This document shows positions 28,422-39,688 of a stretch of 64,000 bases of DNA, piece by piece. Position 1 is the stretch's first letter. Every line of letters starts with the position of its first letter. The position numbers were made by a program, and so were the translations under genes. The stretch covers positions 4,092,001 to 4,156,000 of the forward strand of contig NZ_CP102246.1 of the NCBI RefSeq assembly GCF_024599795.1, given 5' to 3'. Below the pieces are notes generated by a model, which was not told where the DNA came from, made no database searches, and worked only from the letters and a program-made list of their open reading frames with translations. Source of the DNA: Enterobacter cloacae complex sp. R_G8 (lineage in GTDB: Bacteria; Pseudomonadota; Gammaproteobacteria; Enterobacterales; Enterobacteriaceae).

Positions 28422-30866
28422 ATGATGATTTTGAGCATTCTCGCAACCGTTGTCCTGCTCGGTGTGTTGTTCTATCACCGTGTAAGTTTATTCCTGAGCA
28501 GCCTGATTCTTCTGGCCTGGACGGCTGCGCTTGGCGTCGCAGGTCTCTGGAATATCTGGCTTTTAGTGCCGCTGGCCATCATTCTTCTGCCGTTTAACCT
28601 GGCGCCGATGCGTAAGTCGATGATCTCCGCGCCGGTGTTCAAAGGGTTCCGCAAAGTGATGCCGCCGATGTCGCGCACCGAGAAAGAAGCGATTGATGCC
28701 GGTACCACCTGGTGGGAAGGCGACCTGTTCCAGGGCAACCCGGACTGGAAAAAACTGCATAACTATCCGCAACCGCGTCTGACGGCGGAAGAACAAGCCT
28801 TTATCGATGGTCCGGTGGAAGAAGCCTGCCGCATGGCCAATGACTTTGCCATCACTCATGAAATGGCCGACCTGCCGCCGGAGCTGTGGGCATACCTGAA
28901 AGAGCATCGCTTCTTCGCGATGATCATCAAAAAAGAGTACGGCGGTCTGGAATTCTCCGCTTATGCTCAGGCTCGCGTGCTGCAAAAACTGGCCGGCGTC
29001 TCCGGGATCCTGGCGATCACCGTAGGCGTACCTAACTCTTTAGGCCCGGGCGAATTGCTGCAGCATTACGGTACCAAAGAGCAGAAAGATCACTATCTGC
29101 CGCGTCTGGCACGTGGTCAGGAGATTCCATGCTTCGCGCTGACCAGCCCGGAAGCAGGTTCCGATGCAGGTGCCATCCCGGATACCGGCGTGGTCTGCAT
29201 GGGCGAATGGCAGGGCGAGCAGGTGCTGGGTATGCGCCTGACCTGGAACAAACGTTATATCACCCTCGCCCCCGTCGCCACCGTACTGGGGCTGGCGTTT
29301 AAACTCTCCGACCCGGAAAAACTGCTGGGCGGCGAAGAAGATCTGGGCATCACCTGTGCGCTGATCCCCACCTCTACCCCGGGCGTTGAAATCGGTCGTC
29401 GTCACTTCCCGCTGAACGTACCGTTCCAGAACGGTCCGACCCGCGGTCAGGATATCTTTGTGCCGATTGATTACATCATCGGTGGGCCGAAAATGGCCGG
29501 TCAGGGCTGGCGTATGCTGGTGGAATGTCTGTCCGTTGGTCGCGGCATTACCCTGCCGTCGAACTCAACCGGCGGGCTGAAATCGGTGGCGATGGGGATT
29601 GGTGCCTACGCGCACATCCGTCGTCAGTTCAAAATCTCCATCGGCAAGATGGAAGGCATTGAAGAGCCGCTGGCGCGTATCGCAGGCAACGCCTACGTGA
29701 TGGATGCTGCCGCGTCGTTAATTACCTACGGCATTATGCTGGGTGAAAAACCGGCCGTACTGTCCGCGATTGTGAAGTACCACTGCACCCACCGCGCACA
29801 GCAGTCAATCATTGATGCAATGGATATCGCGGGCGGGAAAGGCATTATGCTCGGCGAAGGCAACTTCCTGGCGCGTGGCTATCAGGGCGCACCGATCGCC
29901 ATCACCGTTGAAGGGGCCAATATCCTCACCCGCAGCATGATGATCTTCGGCCAGGGGGCGATTCGTTGCCATCCGTACGTGCTGGAAGAGATGGCTGCCG
30001 CGCAGAATAACGACGTGGATGCCTTCGATAAACTGCTGTTCAAACATATCGGTCATGTGGGAAGCAACAAAGTGCGTAGCTTCTGGCTGGGCCTGACCCG
30101 CGGGCTGACCAGCGCCACGCCAACCCATGATGCGACAAAACGTTATTACCAGCATCTGAACCGGCTGAGCGCCAACCTGGCGCTGCTGTCCGACGTCTCC
30201 ATGGCGGTACTGGGCGGTAGCCTGAAGCGTCGTGAACGTATCTCTGCCCGTCTGGGGGATGTGCTGAGCCAGATTTTCCTGGCCTCTGCGGTACTGAAAC
30301 GCTACGACGATGAAGGCCGTCAGGAAGCGGATCTGCCGCTGGTGCACTGGGGCGTGCAGGATGCGATGTATCAGGCAGAACAGGCGATTGACGACCTGCT
30401 GGCGAACTTCCCGAACCGCTTTGTCGCAGGCGCCCTGCGCGTGGTGATCTTCCCGACCGGACGTCATCACCTGGCACCGTCCGACAGGCTGGATCATAAA
30501 GTGGCGAAGATCCTGCAGGTACCGAGCGCAACCCGCTCCCGTATCGGCCGCGGTCAGTATCTGACCCCAACGCCGCATAACCCGGTGGGTCTGCTGGAAG
30601 AGGCGCTGCTGGATGTGATGGCTGCCGACCCGATTCACCAGAAGATCTGCAAACAGCTGGGCAAAAACCTGCCGTTTACCCGCCTGGATGAACTGGCGAA
30701 ACAGGCTCTGGCGGGGGGGATTATCGACAACAATGAAGCCGCTATTCTGGTGAAAGCCGAAGAGAGCCGTCTGCGCAGCATTAACGTGGATGACTTCGAG
30801 CCGGACGAGCTGGCGACACAGCCGGTAAAGCTGCCGGAGAAACACCGTAAACCGGAAGCCGCATAA
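28422..30866 (+). CDS. fadE: Acyl-CoA dehydrogenase FadE
   Basis: 814 residues, E. coli length and closely matching sequence. Catalyses the first step of fatty acid beta-oxidation with FAD. Two N-terminal membrane helices precede the dehydrogenase domain; [18 protein letters not shown] and [19 protein letters not shown] mark the FAD/substrate regions. RBS AAGGGAG and a FadR-like operator precede it; a terminator follows. Confidence 0.97.
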   Translation: MMILSILATVVLLGVLFYHRVSLFLSSLILLAWTAALGVAGLWNIWLLVPLAIILLPFNLAPMRKSMISAPVFKGFRKVMPPMSRTEKEAIDAGTTWWEGDLFQGNPDWKKLHNYPQPRLTAEEQAFIDGPVEEACRMANDFAITHEMADLPPELWAYLKEHRFFAMIIKKEYGGLEFSAYAQARVLQKLAGVSGILAITVGVPNSLGPGELLQHYGTKEQKDHYLPRLARGQEIPCFALTSPEAGSDAGAIPDTGVVCMGEWQGEQVLGMRLTWNKRYITLAPVATVLGLAFKLSDPEKLLGGEEDLGITCALIPTSTPGVEIGRRHFPLNVPFQNGPTRGQDIFVPIDYIIGGPKMAGQGWRMLVECLSVGRGITLPSNSTGGLKSVAMGIGAYAHIRRQFKISIGKMEGIEEPLARIAGNAYVMDAAASLITYGIMLGEKPAVLSAIVKYHCTHRAQQSIIDAMDIAGGKGIMLGEGNFLARGYQGAPIAITVEGANILTRSMMIFGQGAIRCHPYVLEEMAAAQNNDVDAFDKLLFKHIGHVGSNKVRSFWLGLTRGLTSATPTHDATKRYYQHLNRLSANLALLSDVSMAVLGGSLKRRERISARLGDVLSQIFLASAVLKRYDDEGRQEADLPLVHWGVQDAMYQAEQAIDDLLANFPNRFVAGALRVVIFPTGRHHLAPSDRLDHKVAKILQVPSATRSRIGRGQYLTPTPHNPVGLLEEALLDVMAADPIHQKICKQLGKNLPFTRLDELAKQALAGGIIDNNEAAILVKAEESRLRSINVDDFEPDELATQPVKLPEKHRKPEAA

Positions 30867-30881
30867 CGCGTTTCGTCCTGA

Positions 30882-30909
30882 CAAACCCCGCCCCGCGCGG
30901 GGTTTTTTA
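30882..30909 (+). terminator. fadE terminator
   Basis: AAACCCCGC and GCGGGGTTTTTT form a GC-rich stem with a T-run, 15 bases after the fadE stop. Confidence 0.9.
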
Positions 30910-30974
30910 TTGCCACATTTTCTCGTTATGTCGTGCTACAGTGTCAAAAAGTGGTCGTTTGAGGAGTCTGAATT

Positions 30975-31745
30975 GTGCCTGGTCTGAAGATTTCGATTTT
31001 GCAGCAACCTTTAGTGTGGATGGATGGTCCTGCCAACCTGCGCCACTTTGATCGTCAACTGGAAGGCATTACCGGGCGCGATGTGATTGTCCTGCCGGAG
31101 ATGTTCACCACGGGCTTTGCGATGGAAGCCGCACAACAGTCTATGCCGCAGGATGAGGTGGTCGCCTGGATGCACGTCAAAGCGCAGCAGACCAACGCGC
31201 TGATCGCCGGGAGCGCCGCCCTGCAAACGGAACGCGGCCCGGTGAACCGCTTCCTGCTGGTTGAGCCGGAAGGAAAGGTGCACTTCTACGATAAGCGCCA
31301 CCTGTTCCGCATGGCCGATGAACATCATCATTATGAAGCCGGCAACGAACGCGTGGTGTTCGAGTGGCGCGGCTGGCGTATTCTGCCGCTGGTCTGCTAC
31401 GACCTGCGCTTCCCGGTCTGGTCACGCAACCGCAACGATTACGACCTTGCGCTGTATGTCGCCAACTGGCCTGCGCCGCGCTCCCTGCACTGGCAGTCGC
31501 TGCTGGTGGCACGCGCAATTGAAAACCAGGCGTACGTGGTGGGCTGTAACCGCGTGGGAACCGACGGCAATGGGCATCACTATCGCGGCGACAGCCGGGT
31601 AGTGAATCCACAGGGTGAGATCATCGCCACCGCCGAGCCGCATCAGGCGACGCGGATTGATGCCGAGCTGTCGTTGACGGCGTTGAAGGAGTATCGCGAG
31701 AAGTTCCCCGCCTGGCAGGATGCGGATCCGTTTAGTATTGGGTGA
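30975..31745 (+). CDS. yafV: Omega-amidase YafV (nitrilase family)
   Basis: 256 residues from a GTG behind TGAGGAG, the E. coli YafV length. Carbon-nitrogen hydrolase with the Glu-Lys-Cys triad in LPEMFTTGF, FYDKRHLF and LVCYDLRFP. Omega-amidases hydrolyse alpha-ketoglutaramate and related compounds. In E. coli ivy follows; here a peptide transport operon replaces it. Confidence 0.94.
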   Translation: MPGLKISILQQPLVWMDGPANLRHFDRQLEGITGRDVIVLPEMFTTGFAMEAAQQSMPQDEVVAWMHVKAQQTNALIAGSAALQTERGPVNRFLLVEPEGKVHFYDKRHLFRMADEHHHYEAGNERVVFEWRGWRILPLVCYDLRFPVWSRNRNDYDLALYVANWPAPRSLHWQSLLVARAIENQAYVVGCNRVGTDGNGHHYRGDSRVVNPQGEIIATAEPHQATRIDAELSLTALKEYREKFPAWQDADPFSIG

Positions 31746-31752
31746 CATTTTC

Positions 31753-31786
31753 CCCTCACCCGAACCCTCTCCCTCAAGGGAGAGGG
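31753..31786. repeat. CCCTCACCC palindromic repeat, copy 2
   Basis: CCCTCACCCGAACCCTCTCC followed by CTCAAGGGAGAGGG, the same element as at 18508-18541 with a few changes. It again lies between a plus-strand stop (yafV) and a convergent gene end. Confidence 0.8.
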
Positions 31787-31797
31787 AGGATAAAAGA

Positions 31798-33402
31798 TTA
31801 ACTCACCAGCGCCTGCCCGTCTTTGCGGCTCTCCGTCGCGGCCACGTAGTGCCCTTCCGGCATCCGGTAAATCACCTGCGCACCGCCAAAGTTATACTCC
31901 TGGAGCGGATCTTCCACGACGATGTGGTGGCCACGTTCACGCAGGGCGGCAATGGTATTGCGATCGAACGTTGATTCGACGATCACCTCCCTGCCCTGCA
32001 CCACGCGCCAGCGCGGGGCATCGATGGCCGCCTGCGGGTTTTGCCCGTGCAGCATGATGCGCAGCGCCATCTGCATATGCCCTTGCGCCTGCATTGGGCC
32101 GCCCATCACGCCAAACGACATCAGCGGCTTGCCGTTGCCGTCCATCGCAAAGCCCGGAATGATGGTGTGGAACGGACGCTTGCTGCCCGCCAGCGCGTTC
32201 GGGTGCTTCGGATCCAGCACAAATCCGCAGCCGCGGTTTTGCAGGCTGATCCCGGTATCCGGCACCACAATCCCTGAACCAAAGCCCATAAAGTTGGACT
32301 GGATAAACGAAACCATCATCCCGCTGGCATCCGCGGTGCTGATGTAGACCGTGCCGCTCTGCGTCGGCGAACCGTACTCAAAATCCGAGGCTTTATCAGG
32401 GTCGATAAGCGCAGCGCGCGACTTCAGATAATGGTCGCTCAGCAGCTCTTTGGCCGCAAACTCCATGTGCGCTTCATCCGCCACGTAGCGGTCGAGATCC
32501 GCCAGCGCCAGCTTCATCGCCTCAATAGACAAATGCAGGGACTGCACGGAATCCGGGTGATGGTGCTCAATGCCGCACTGCTCCAGAATGCCAAGTGCAA
32601 TCAGCGTGGCGATCCCCTGCCCGTTCGGCGGCAGCTCCTGCACCGAACCGCCGGCAAAGTCGCGCGACAACAGATCCACCCAGTCCACACGATGATTCGC
32701 CAGATCCTCAGCCGTCAAATGGGCACCGTGCGCTTTGGCGAAGGCGGCAATTTTCTGCGCCAGCTCGCCCCGGTAAAACGCCTCGCCGTTGGTTTTTGCA
32801 ATCAGCTCCAGCGAGTTCGCCTGCGCCGGGTTACGGAAGATCTCCCCCACGCGCGGGGCACGGCCTTCCGGCGCGAAGCAGGCGCTAAAGCCCGGCTGGT
32901 CTTTGAGCTTGTTATAACCGCGCTGCCAGAGATGACCAATCAGCGGTGAGACGGGAAAACCGTTACGCGCATACTCAATGGCAGGCTGCGCCAGCGTGGT
33001 CAGCGGCAGCGTGCCAAAACGCTCCGCCAGTGCCACCCAGCCCGATACCGCGCCGGGCACGGTTACCGCATCCCAGCCGATTTCCGGCATCGCCGTTTTG
33101 CCAGCGAACAGATCCGCGTGCCAGCTCGCAGGCGAACGGCCGGAGGCGTTCAGGCCATGGAGCTTTTCGCCATCCCAGACGATGGCGAAAGCATCGCTGC
33201 CAATCCCGTTGCCGGTGGGTTCAACCACCGTCAGCGCCATCGCGGTGGCGACAGCCGCATCAACGGCGTTGCCGCCCAGCTGCAGCATCTTCATCCCCGC
33301 CTGCGCCGCCAGCGGCTGCGAGGTGGCAACCGCGTTATGGCCCATCATCGGCGGGCGTCGCGAAGCGTAACCGGACGTAAAATCAAGCGCTTTGGTCATC
33401 AT
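31798..33402 (-). CDS. Gamma-glutamyltransferase-family hydrolase without signal peptide
   Basis: 534 residues, Ntn-hydrolase GGT fold (YwrD-like size). The autocleavage Thr is at about residue 351 in QSGTVYIS; the oxyanion region GGPMQAQGHMQ is also present. The N-terminus (MMTKALDFTSGYASRRPP) has no export signal, unlike periplasmic GGT of E. coli, so the enzyme should act in the cytoplasm. It starts behind AAGGAGTC, 6 bases after the permease gene, as the last gene of a peptide-importer operon. The inferred role is hydrolysis of an imported gamma-glutamyl compound such as glutathione. Confidence 0.88.
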   Translation of the reverse strand: MMTKALDFTSGYASRRPPMMGHNAVATSQPLAAQAGMKMLQLGGNAVDAAVATAMALTVVEPTGNGIGSDAFAIVWDGEKLHGLNASGRSPASWHADLFAGKTAMPEIGWDAVTVPGAVSGWVALAERFGTLPLTTLAQPAIEYARNGFPVSPLIGHLWQRGYNKLKDQPGFSACFAPEGRAPRVGEIFRNPAQANSLELIAKTNGEAFYRGELAQKIAAFAKAHGAHLTAEDLANHRVDWVDLLSRDFAGGSVQELPPNGQGIATLIALGILEQCGIEHHHPDSVQSLHLSIEAMKLALADLDRYVADEAHMEFAAKELLSDHYLKSRAALIDPDKASDFEYGSPTQSGTVYISTADASGMMVSFIQSNFMGFGSGIVVPDTGISLQNRGCGFVLDPKHPNALAGSKRPFHTIIPGFAMDGNGKPLMSFGVMGGPMQAQGHMQMALRIMLHGQNPQAAIDAPRWRVVQGREVIVESTFDRNTIAALRERGHHIVVEDPLQEYNFGGAQVIYRMPEGHYVAATESRKDGQALVS

Positions 33403-33408
33403 GACTCC

Positions 33409-34284
33409 TTAGTCGTGGCGCGGATCGAGCGCATCGCGTAGCCCGTCGCCGAGTAAATTAAAGCCCTGCACGGCAAGGAAAATCGCCACGCCGGGGAAAA
33501 TGGACATCCAGGGCGCCTGCTCAAGGAAGCCTTTGGCGGTGTTAAGCATTGAGCCCCAGGAAGGGTTCGGCGGCTGCTGCCCCAGACCCAGAAACGAGAG
33601 GCTGGCTTCGGCGATAATCGCTGAGGCAATCGCCAGGGTAGCCTGCACCAGAATGGGTGACATCACGTTCGGCAGGACATATTTGATGATGATCCAGCGA
33701 TCCGGCAGGCCGATCGCCCGCGCGCCGTCGATGTACTCTTCGTTGCGAATGGCGATCACCTGGCCGCGCGTGAGGCGGGCGAAGATCGGCATCGCGGAAA
33801 GGCCAATGGCGATCATGGCGTTGGTCAGGCTTGGCCCTAAAAACGCCCCGAGGGCGATCGCCATGATCAGGAACGGACAGGCCAGCAGCGCCTCGATAAC
33901 GCGAGAGATCACCCCGTCCCACATTTTCTGAAAGTAGCCTGCCACCAGCCCCAGCGGCACGCCGATGACCACCGCGATCACCACCGACATACACCCCGCC
34001 ATCAGCGAGGTTCTGGCCCCCCAGATAATGCGGGATAAGATATCGCGCCCCAGTTCGTCAGTGCCGAACCAGTACATCGCCGAGGGTGCTTTGCGCACCG
34101 CGAGAAAATTCGCTTTCACCGGATCGAACGGCGCGATCCACGGTGCCAGCAGCGCCACCAGCACAAAGAAGCCCACCACCGCCGCGCCAATCACCGCGCT
34201 TTTATTGGCGAGAAATTTCTTGAGCACCCGGTTCTGCGCGCGGGGCAGAACCGGGGCAACGGTTTGAGTTGTCAGTTCCGCCAT
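33409..34284 (-). CDS. Peptide ABC transporter permease (DppC/GsiD-like)
   Basis: 291 residues, N-terminal OppC-type region and five to six membrane helices. The EAA loop motif EYIDGARAIGLPDRWIIIKY lies at about residues 175-195. Second permease of the importer, 2 bases after the DppB-like gene. Confidence 0.92.
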   Translation of the reverse strand: MAELTTQTVAPVLPRAQNRVLKKFLANKSAVIGAAVVGFFVLVALLAPWIAPFDPVKANFLAVRKAPSAMYWFGTDELGRDILSRIIWGARTSLMAGCMSVVIAVVIGVPLGLVAGYFQKMWDGVISRVIEALLACPFLIMAIALGAFLGPSLTNAMIAIGLSAMPIFARLTRGQVIAIRNEEYIDGARAIGLPDRWIIIKYVLPNVMSPILVQATLAIASAIIAEASLSFLGLGQQPPNPSWGSMLNTAKGFLEQAPWMSIFPGVAIFLAVQGFNLLGDGLRDALDPRHD

Positions 34285-34286
34285 GA

Positions 34287-35228
34287 TTAACCTCGCATTT
34301 TCGGGTTGATAAGGACGTACAGCACGTCGGCCAAAAGATTCAGCAGCAGGAAGCCAATCGCCACGATCAACACCACGCCCTGCACCACCGCATAGTCGCG
34401 GTTAAACACCGAGTCGACGATCATTTTGCCAAACCCCGGAATGGTGAAGACTTGCTCGGTCAGCACCGCGCCCCCCAGCAGCTCGCCGAACAGTAGCGTG
34501 GTGAGGGTGATCACCGGCACCAGCGCGTTGCGAAACGCATGCTTGATGATGACGGCTTTTGGCAGCAACCCCTTGGCCCGCGCGGTGCGGATGTAGTCAG
34601 CCTTGAGCACGGCGATCATGGAGGCGCGGGTATGGCGCATCAGCGTGGCCGCCAGCCCGGTGCCGAGCACGGCGGCAGGCAGCAGCAACGTCCGCAGGTT
34701 CTGCACCGGATCTTCACTAAACGGCACGTAGCCGGACGCGGGCAGCCATTGCAGATTGACCGAGAAGACCAGAATCAGCAGGATCCCGAGCCAGAAGTGC
34801 GGTATCGAGATCCCGGAGATCGCCACAAAGTTCGCCCCGTGATCGACCCAGCTGTTTTTGTTCACGGCCGCGAGGATCCCCATGCTGATGCCGAATACCA
34901 GGGCGATGATCATCGCCAGCAGCGACAGCTCCAGCGTGACCGGCAGTTTACTGGCGATCAGCTCGGTCACCGGTTCGTGCGTGCGTAAGGAGACCCCAAG
35001 ATCGCCCTGCAGCGCACGCGTCAGCCAGTGGAAATACTGCACCGGGATAGGCGCATCCAGATTGAGCTCAGCGCGCAGCTGGGCGATCACCGCCGGATCG
35101 CGTTCCTCACCCGCCATGGCGATCAGCGGGTCGCCGGGCAGCAGCTTCTGCAGCCCGAACACCATCATGCTCACCAGCAGCAGGGTCGGAATGGCCAGCA
35201 GCAGCCGTTTGCAAATCAGTTCCAGCAT
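34287..35228 (-). CDS. Peptide ABC transporter permease (DppB/GsiC-like)
   Basis: 313 residues, six membrane helices. It has GDPL near residue 32, the EAA loop with DYIRTARAKGLLPKAVIIKH and the ending FNRDYAVVQG-LNLLADVLYVLINPK. First permease of the importer. Confidence 0.92.
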   Translation of the reverse strand: MLELICKRLLLAIPTLLLVSMMVFGLQKLLPGDPLIAMAGEERDPAVIAQLRAELNLDAPIPVQYFHWLTRALQGDLGVSLRTHEPVTELIASKLPVTLELSLLAMIIALVFGISMGILAAVNKNSWVDHGANFVAISGISIPHFWLGILLILVFSVNLQWLPASGYVPFSEDPVQNLRTLLLPAAVLGTGLAATLMRHTRASMIAVLKADYIRTARAKGLLPKAVIIKHAFRNALVPVITLTTLLFGELLGGAVLTEQVFTIPGFGKMIVDSVFNRDYAVVQGVVLIVAIGFLLLNLLADVLYVLINPKMRG

Positions 35229-35246
35229 GGGTTCTCCTCAGGACGG

Positions 35247-36767
35247 TTATTTCGCCAGCGTCACACCGGCCAGACGCACGATGCCGTCCGGATAAGGTTT
35301 AAAGCCCTGCACGCTTTTGTTCAGCCCGAAAATGCGCGGCTCGAAGTAGAGGTAGGCAATCGGCATGTCGGTTTGCAGCTGCTTCACCACCTTGTCGTAC
35401 AGCGGCTGGCGAACGGCTTTGTCAGTACTGAGGCGCGCCTGCGTCAGCCACTCATCAACCTGCGCATTGCTGTAACGTCCGTCGTTAAGCGTCCCTTTGC
35501 TGTGGATAAAACCGTAGATGCTGCCGTCCGGGTCCGGGCGGCCTGACCATCCGGAGAAACTCAGCTGATAGTCGCCGCTCTGCTGGCGATCGAGCAACGT
35601 GGCGAACTCGGTCATCTGTAGATTCAGGGTAAAGCCCGCCTCGGCCACCATCGCCTGCAGTACCTGACCCACCTGCTGCGAGGTTGGGTTGTTCGGCACC
35701 AGCAGATTCACGTTCAGCGGCGTAGTGACGCCTGCGGCTTTCAACAGCGCTTTGGCCTTCTCGACGTCGCGCGGTGGCACCGGCAGGTTGACGTGATACG
35801 GACTTACCGTCGAAAACGCCTGGTTAGCAGGGGTATACAGCCCTTCAAAGACCACCTGATTGAGCGCATCGCGGTCAATGGCCTGAGAAAACGCCTCGCG
35901 CACGCGGGCATCCTTAAATGGATCGTTAGCCGGCACCTTGCCGTTGTTGATGTTAAAGGTGATGCCCTGATACCCGAGCCCGGTCACCTTCGCCAGCGCC
36001 AGCTTGCTGTCGGCTTCGACGGTTTTAACGTCGCTGGCAGCGATACCTTCGGTCAGATCGAGATCGCCTGCGCGCAGGTTCGCCAGACGCACGGAGGCAT
36101 CCGGGATCGGCAGATAGATAATTTTGTCGAAGTGGTAGGCGTCTTTATTCCAGTAGTTGTCGAAGCGGGTCAGAACAATGCGGTCCTGCGACACGCGGCT
36201 GTCGAATTTGTACGGGCCGGAACAGACCGGATGGGCGGCAAAGTCAGGCTTTTTCGCCGCTTCGGGGGCCATCATCGCCCCGGCGCGGTCGGTGAGCTGC
36301 ATCAGCAGCGCAGCGTCAGGCGTTTTCAGGTGCAGCGCAATCTGCATCGGGCCGGTGACCTCAACGGACTCCACGGACGATATTTCACTTTTACGCAGAG
36401 AGCCTTTTAAGGTCAGCGCCCGGTCGAGGTTGTATTTTGCCGCTGCCGCATCGAATTTTTCGCCGTCATGGAAGGTGACGCCTTCACGCAAATTGAAGGT
36501 CAGGGTTTTGCCATCCTCGCTCCAGGTCCACTCTTTCGCCAGACCCGGCACCACTTTCAGGTTTTCGTCCACATCCACCAGCCTGTCGCACAGGGAGGCA
36601 AAAACGAAGCGGCCATAATAGGTGCGCGCCAGATGCGGATCGAGCATGTCCGGGTCTGCACCCAGCCCTACTCGCAGCACGCTTTCAGCCTGGGCGGGCA
36701 GCGCCGCGCCGAGCAACATAACACTTCCCAGTACGGTCAAAAGAGAATTACGCATTGTCATTATCAT
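35247..36767 (-). CDS. Peptide ABC transporter substrate-binding protein (family 5)
   Basis: 506 residues with a signal peptide (cleavage after PAQA). Family 5 signatures: LAKEWTWSEDGKTLTFNLR near residue 78 and REAFSQAIDRDALNQ near 290. The homologues DppA, OppA and GsiB bind peptides or glutathione in the periplasm. The start ATG lies behind AAGGAACTC and overlaps the preceding ATPase stop. Confidence 0.92.
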   Translation of the reverse strand: MIMTMRNSLLTVLGSVMLLGAALPAQAESVLRVGLGADPDMLDPHLARTYYGRFVFASLCDRLVDVDENLKVVPGLAKEWTWSEDGKTLTFNLREGVTFHDGEKFDAAAAKYNLDRALTLKGSLRKSEISSVESVEVTGPMQIALHLKTPDAALLMQLTDRAGAMMAPEAAKKPDFAAHPVCSGPYKFDSRVSQDRIVLTRFDNYWNKDAYHFDKIIYLPIPDASVRLANLRAGDLDLTEGIAASDVKTVEADSKLALAKVTGLGYQGITFNINNGKVPANDPFKDARVREAFSQAIDRDALNQVVFEGLYTPANQAFSTVSPYHVNLPVPPRDVEKAKALLKAAGVTTPLNVNLLVPNNPTSQQVGQVLQAMVAEAGFTLNLQMTEFATLLDRQQSGDYQLSFSGWSGRPDPDGSIYGFIHSKGTLNDGRYSNAQVDEWLTQARLSTDKAVRQPLYDKVVKQLQTDMPIAYLYFEPRIFGLNKSVQGFKPYPDGIVRLAGVTLAK

Positions 36768-37842
36768 GAGTTCCTTGAAGGAAGGGAGGAGTGAGAGACC
36801 GCGTGTTCAAACAGCGCGCGGCGGCGCAGAAAGGCGGCAGACGGCGGTGCTATCTGGATAACACTGCGATCGCGGTTAATCTCCTGCCAGCGGTGGCAGG
36901 CAATCTGGCGTCCGCCTTCCAGCACCTGATTAATGGGCTCGGCAAGGCGACATTCATCCGTGGCATACGGGCAACGGGTATGGAATCGGCACCCGGTCGG
37001 GGGATCGGCCGGGTTCGGTAAATCCCCTTGCAGCAACGGGGCAGCGCGTCGGGCGCCCGGCTGCATCTGCGGCGCAGAGGCGATGAGCGCCTGGGTGTAA
37101 GGATGGAGAGGCGCGTCAAAGATCTCGTCGACGCTGGCAAGCTCAACGATCTGCCCGAGATACATCACTGCCACGCGGTCGCTCATATGGCGGATGACCG
37201 CCAGGCCGTGGGCCACAATCACCATTGTTAGCCCCAGCTGATGCTTCAGGCTTTCCAGCAGATTGATCACCTGCGCCTGCACGGAAACATCCAGCGCCGA
37301 GACGGGCTCGTCACCCAGCAGCAGTTTTGGCCCGGAAGCCAGCGCACGCGCAATACCAATACGCTGGCGTTGCCCACCTGAAAACTCGTGCGGAAAACGC
37401 GCCGCCCAGGCGGCAGGCAGGCCCACGGTTTTAAGCAGTTCCGCGACGCGATAGTGACGATCGGCTTTTTTCATCTCCTGATGCAGCCACAGCGGCTCAC
37501 CCACAATCTGCTCAACCGTCATGCGCGGGTTTAGCGACGCAAAAGGATCCTGAAAAATAATCTGTAATTCACGGCGCAGCTGGTTGAGACGGGCTCCCGA
37601 GGCGAGTGTGATCTCCTCCCCCTGATAAAACACACGTCCTTCGCTGGCGGCCAGCAAACGCAGCAGCAGACGGCCGAGCGTGGATTTGCCGGACCCGGAT
37701 TCCCCGACAATCGCCAGCGTTTCACCGGGCATCACGGAGAGGGAAACGCGATCCACCGCCGTCACAAAGCGGGCTGGAGTGAACAGTTTCTTCGGGCCAG
37801 GGAAGCGCTTGCTCAGGTCACGGGCTTCAAGAATGGGCGTGG

Positions 37843-37846
<4 letters not shown>
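36764..37846 (-). CDS. Peptide ABC transporter ATP-binding protein (DppF-like)
   Basis: 360 residues. Walker A GESGSGKST, signature SGGQRQRIGIARAL, Walker B LLLGDEPVSALD, and the C-terminal oligopeptide/dipeptide domain with CRFHTRCPYA, which in some family members binds an Fe-S cluster. About 30 extra residues follow the usual end. Overlaps both neighbours by four bases. Confidence 0.93.
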
Positions 37847-38852
<1,006 letters not shown>

Positions 38853-38856
<4 letters not shown>

Positions 38857-39572
38857 AGCGTGAAGTCGTCCTCAAGGTGAATCGCCTGTATCAGGGCGTT
38901 TTGCAGGCTAAGCAGATGTTCGCGCATGGCGGCCGCTGCTTCGTTGGGCTGGCGATGGATAATCGCAGACATGATTTTATGATGGTGGTCGTTGTAGACA
39001 TCGACGCGTTCGGGGGTTCGGGCAAGCTCACGCAAATGCTGCCAGCCCGGCTCACGCCGCACGGCATCAATGGCATCAAAAAGACCGAGCATCAGGCGAT
39101 TGCCTGCGGCCTCCGCAATGGCGCGGTGAAAGGCGCTGTCCCACAGTTCATTCAGATCGCGGTCATCCGGGCTGACCTTATCGATGCGTTCCAGCATGCG
39201 CTGCATGAGCGCGAGGTTTTCCCTGGTGGCACGCAGTGCCGCAAGCCGGGCTAAGCCGGGTTCGAGCTGTAGACGAGCTTCCATCACTTCCAGAAGGTTG
39301 GTTTGCTGAACCAATCCCTGAAGGGCAAGCGGTTCCACAGGCGCAGCAGGACCAATAAAGGTACCTTTGCCCTGCTTACGCCAGATCCGTCCCTCTTCTT
39401 CCAGCACATCCAGCGCACGACGCACTTCACGTCGTCCTACGCCGAGAGTTTCCGACAGCTCACGTTCTGTGGGCAGCGGAAGGCCTGGTGTTGACTCGTG
39501 CTGGTGAATAAGACCGCGCAATTGTTCAAGCGCGGTGCTGGAATTTGCCAGAAACCGTGACGGTTTTTCCAT
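38853..39572 (-). CDS. GntR/FadR-subfamily regulator of the peptide importer
   Basis: 239 residues. The N-terminal winged helix has LPTERELSETLGVGRREVRRALDVL (abridged: about residues 35-60) and GKGTFIG; the C-terminal FCD domain shows ELWDSAFHRAIAEAAGN and DHHHKIMSAI, which provides metal-binding His residues. It heads the operon and overlaps the next gene by four bases, so it most likely controls this importer and its GGT. Candidate operator half-sites ATTGGTTC lie at 39573-39580 and in a palindrome at 39668-39688. Confidence 0.9.
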
Positions 39573-39580
39573 ATTGGTTC
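39573..39580 (-). promoter_or_regulatory. ATTGGTTC half-site at the GntR start
   Basis: ATTGGTTC directly abuts the start codon of the regulator gene. The same eight bases form both arms of the palindrome at 39668-39688. Binding here could block translation start or transcription and close a repression loop. Confidence 0.4.
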
Positions 39581-39667
39581 GCTCGCTTTCATCATTGCTT
39601 TATTGTTATTAACGATAAGTTATTGATATGAGGCGCTACTTATCGTGCTAATGATTAAGCAATAAAC

Positions 39668-39688
39668 GAACCAATTTTATATTGGTTC
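39668..39688. promoter_or_regulatory. Palindrome, candidate operator of the GntR regulator
   Basis: GAACCAAT-TTTAT-ATTGGTTC, perfect 8-base arms with a 5-base centre, about 100 bases upstream of the GntR start. GntR-FadR regulators bind short palindromes near their own promoters. The repeated half-site at 39573 supports it. Confidence 0.6.

Noticed and set aside
29805..30884. 359-residue minus-strand frame over fadE
   Set aside because: FadE is full length and closely matches E. coli; the frame is a high-GC shadow.
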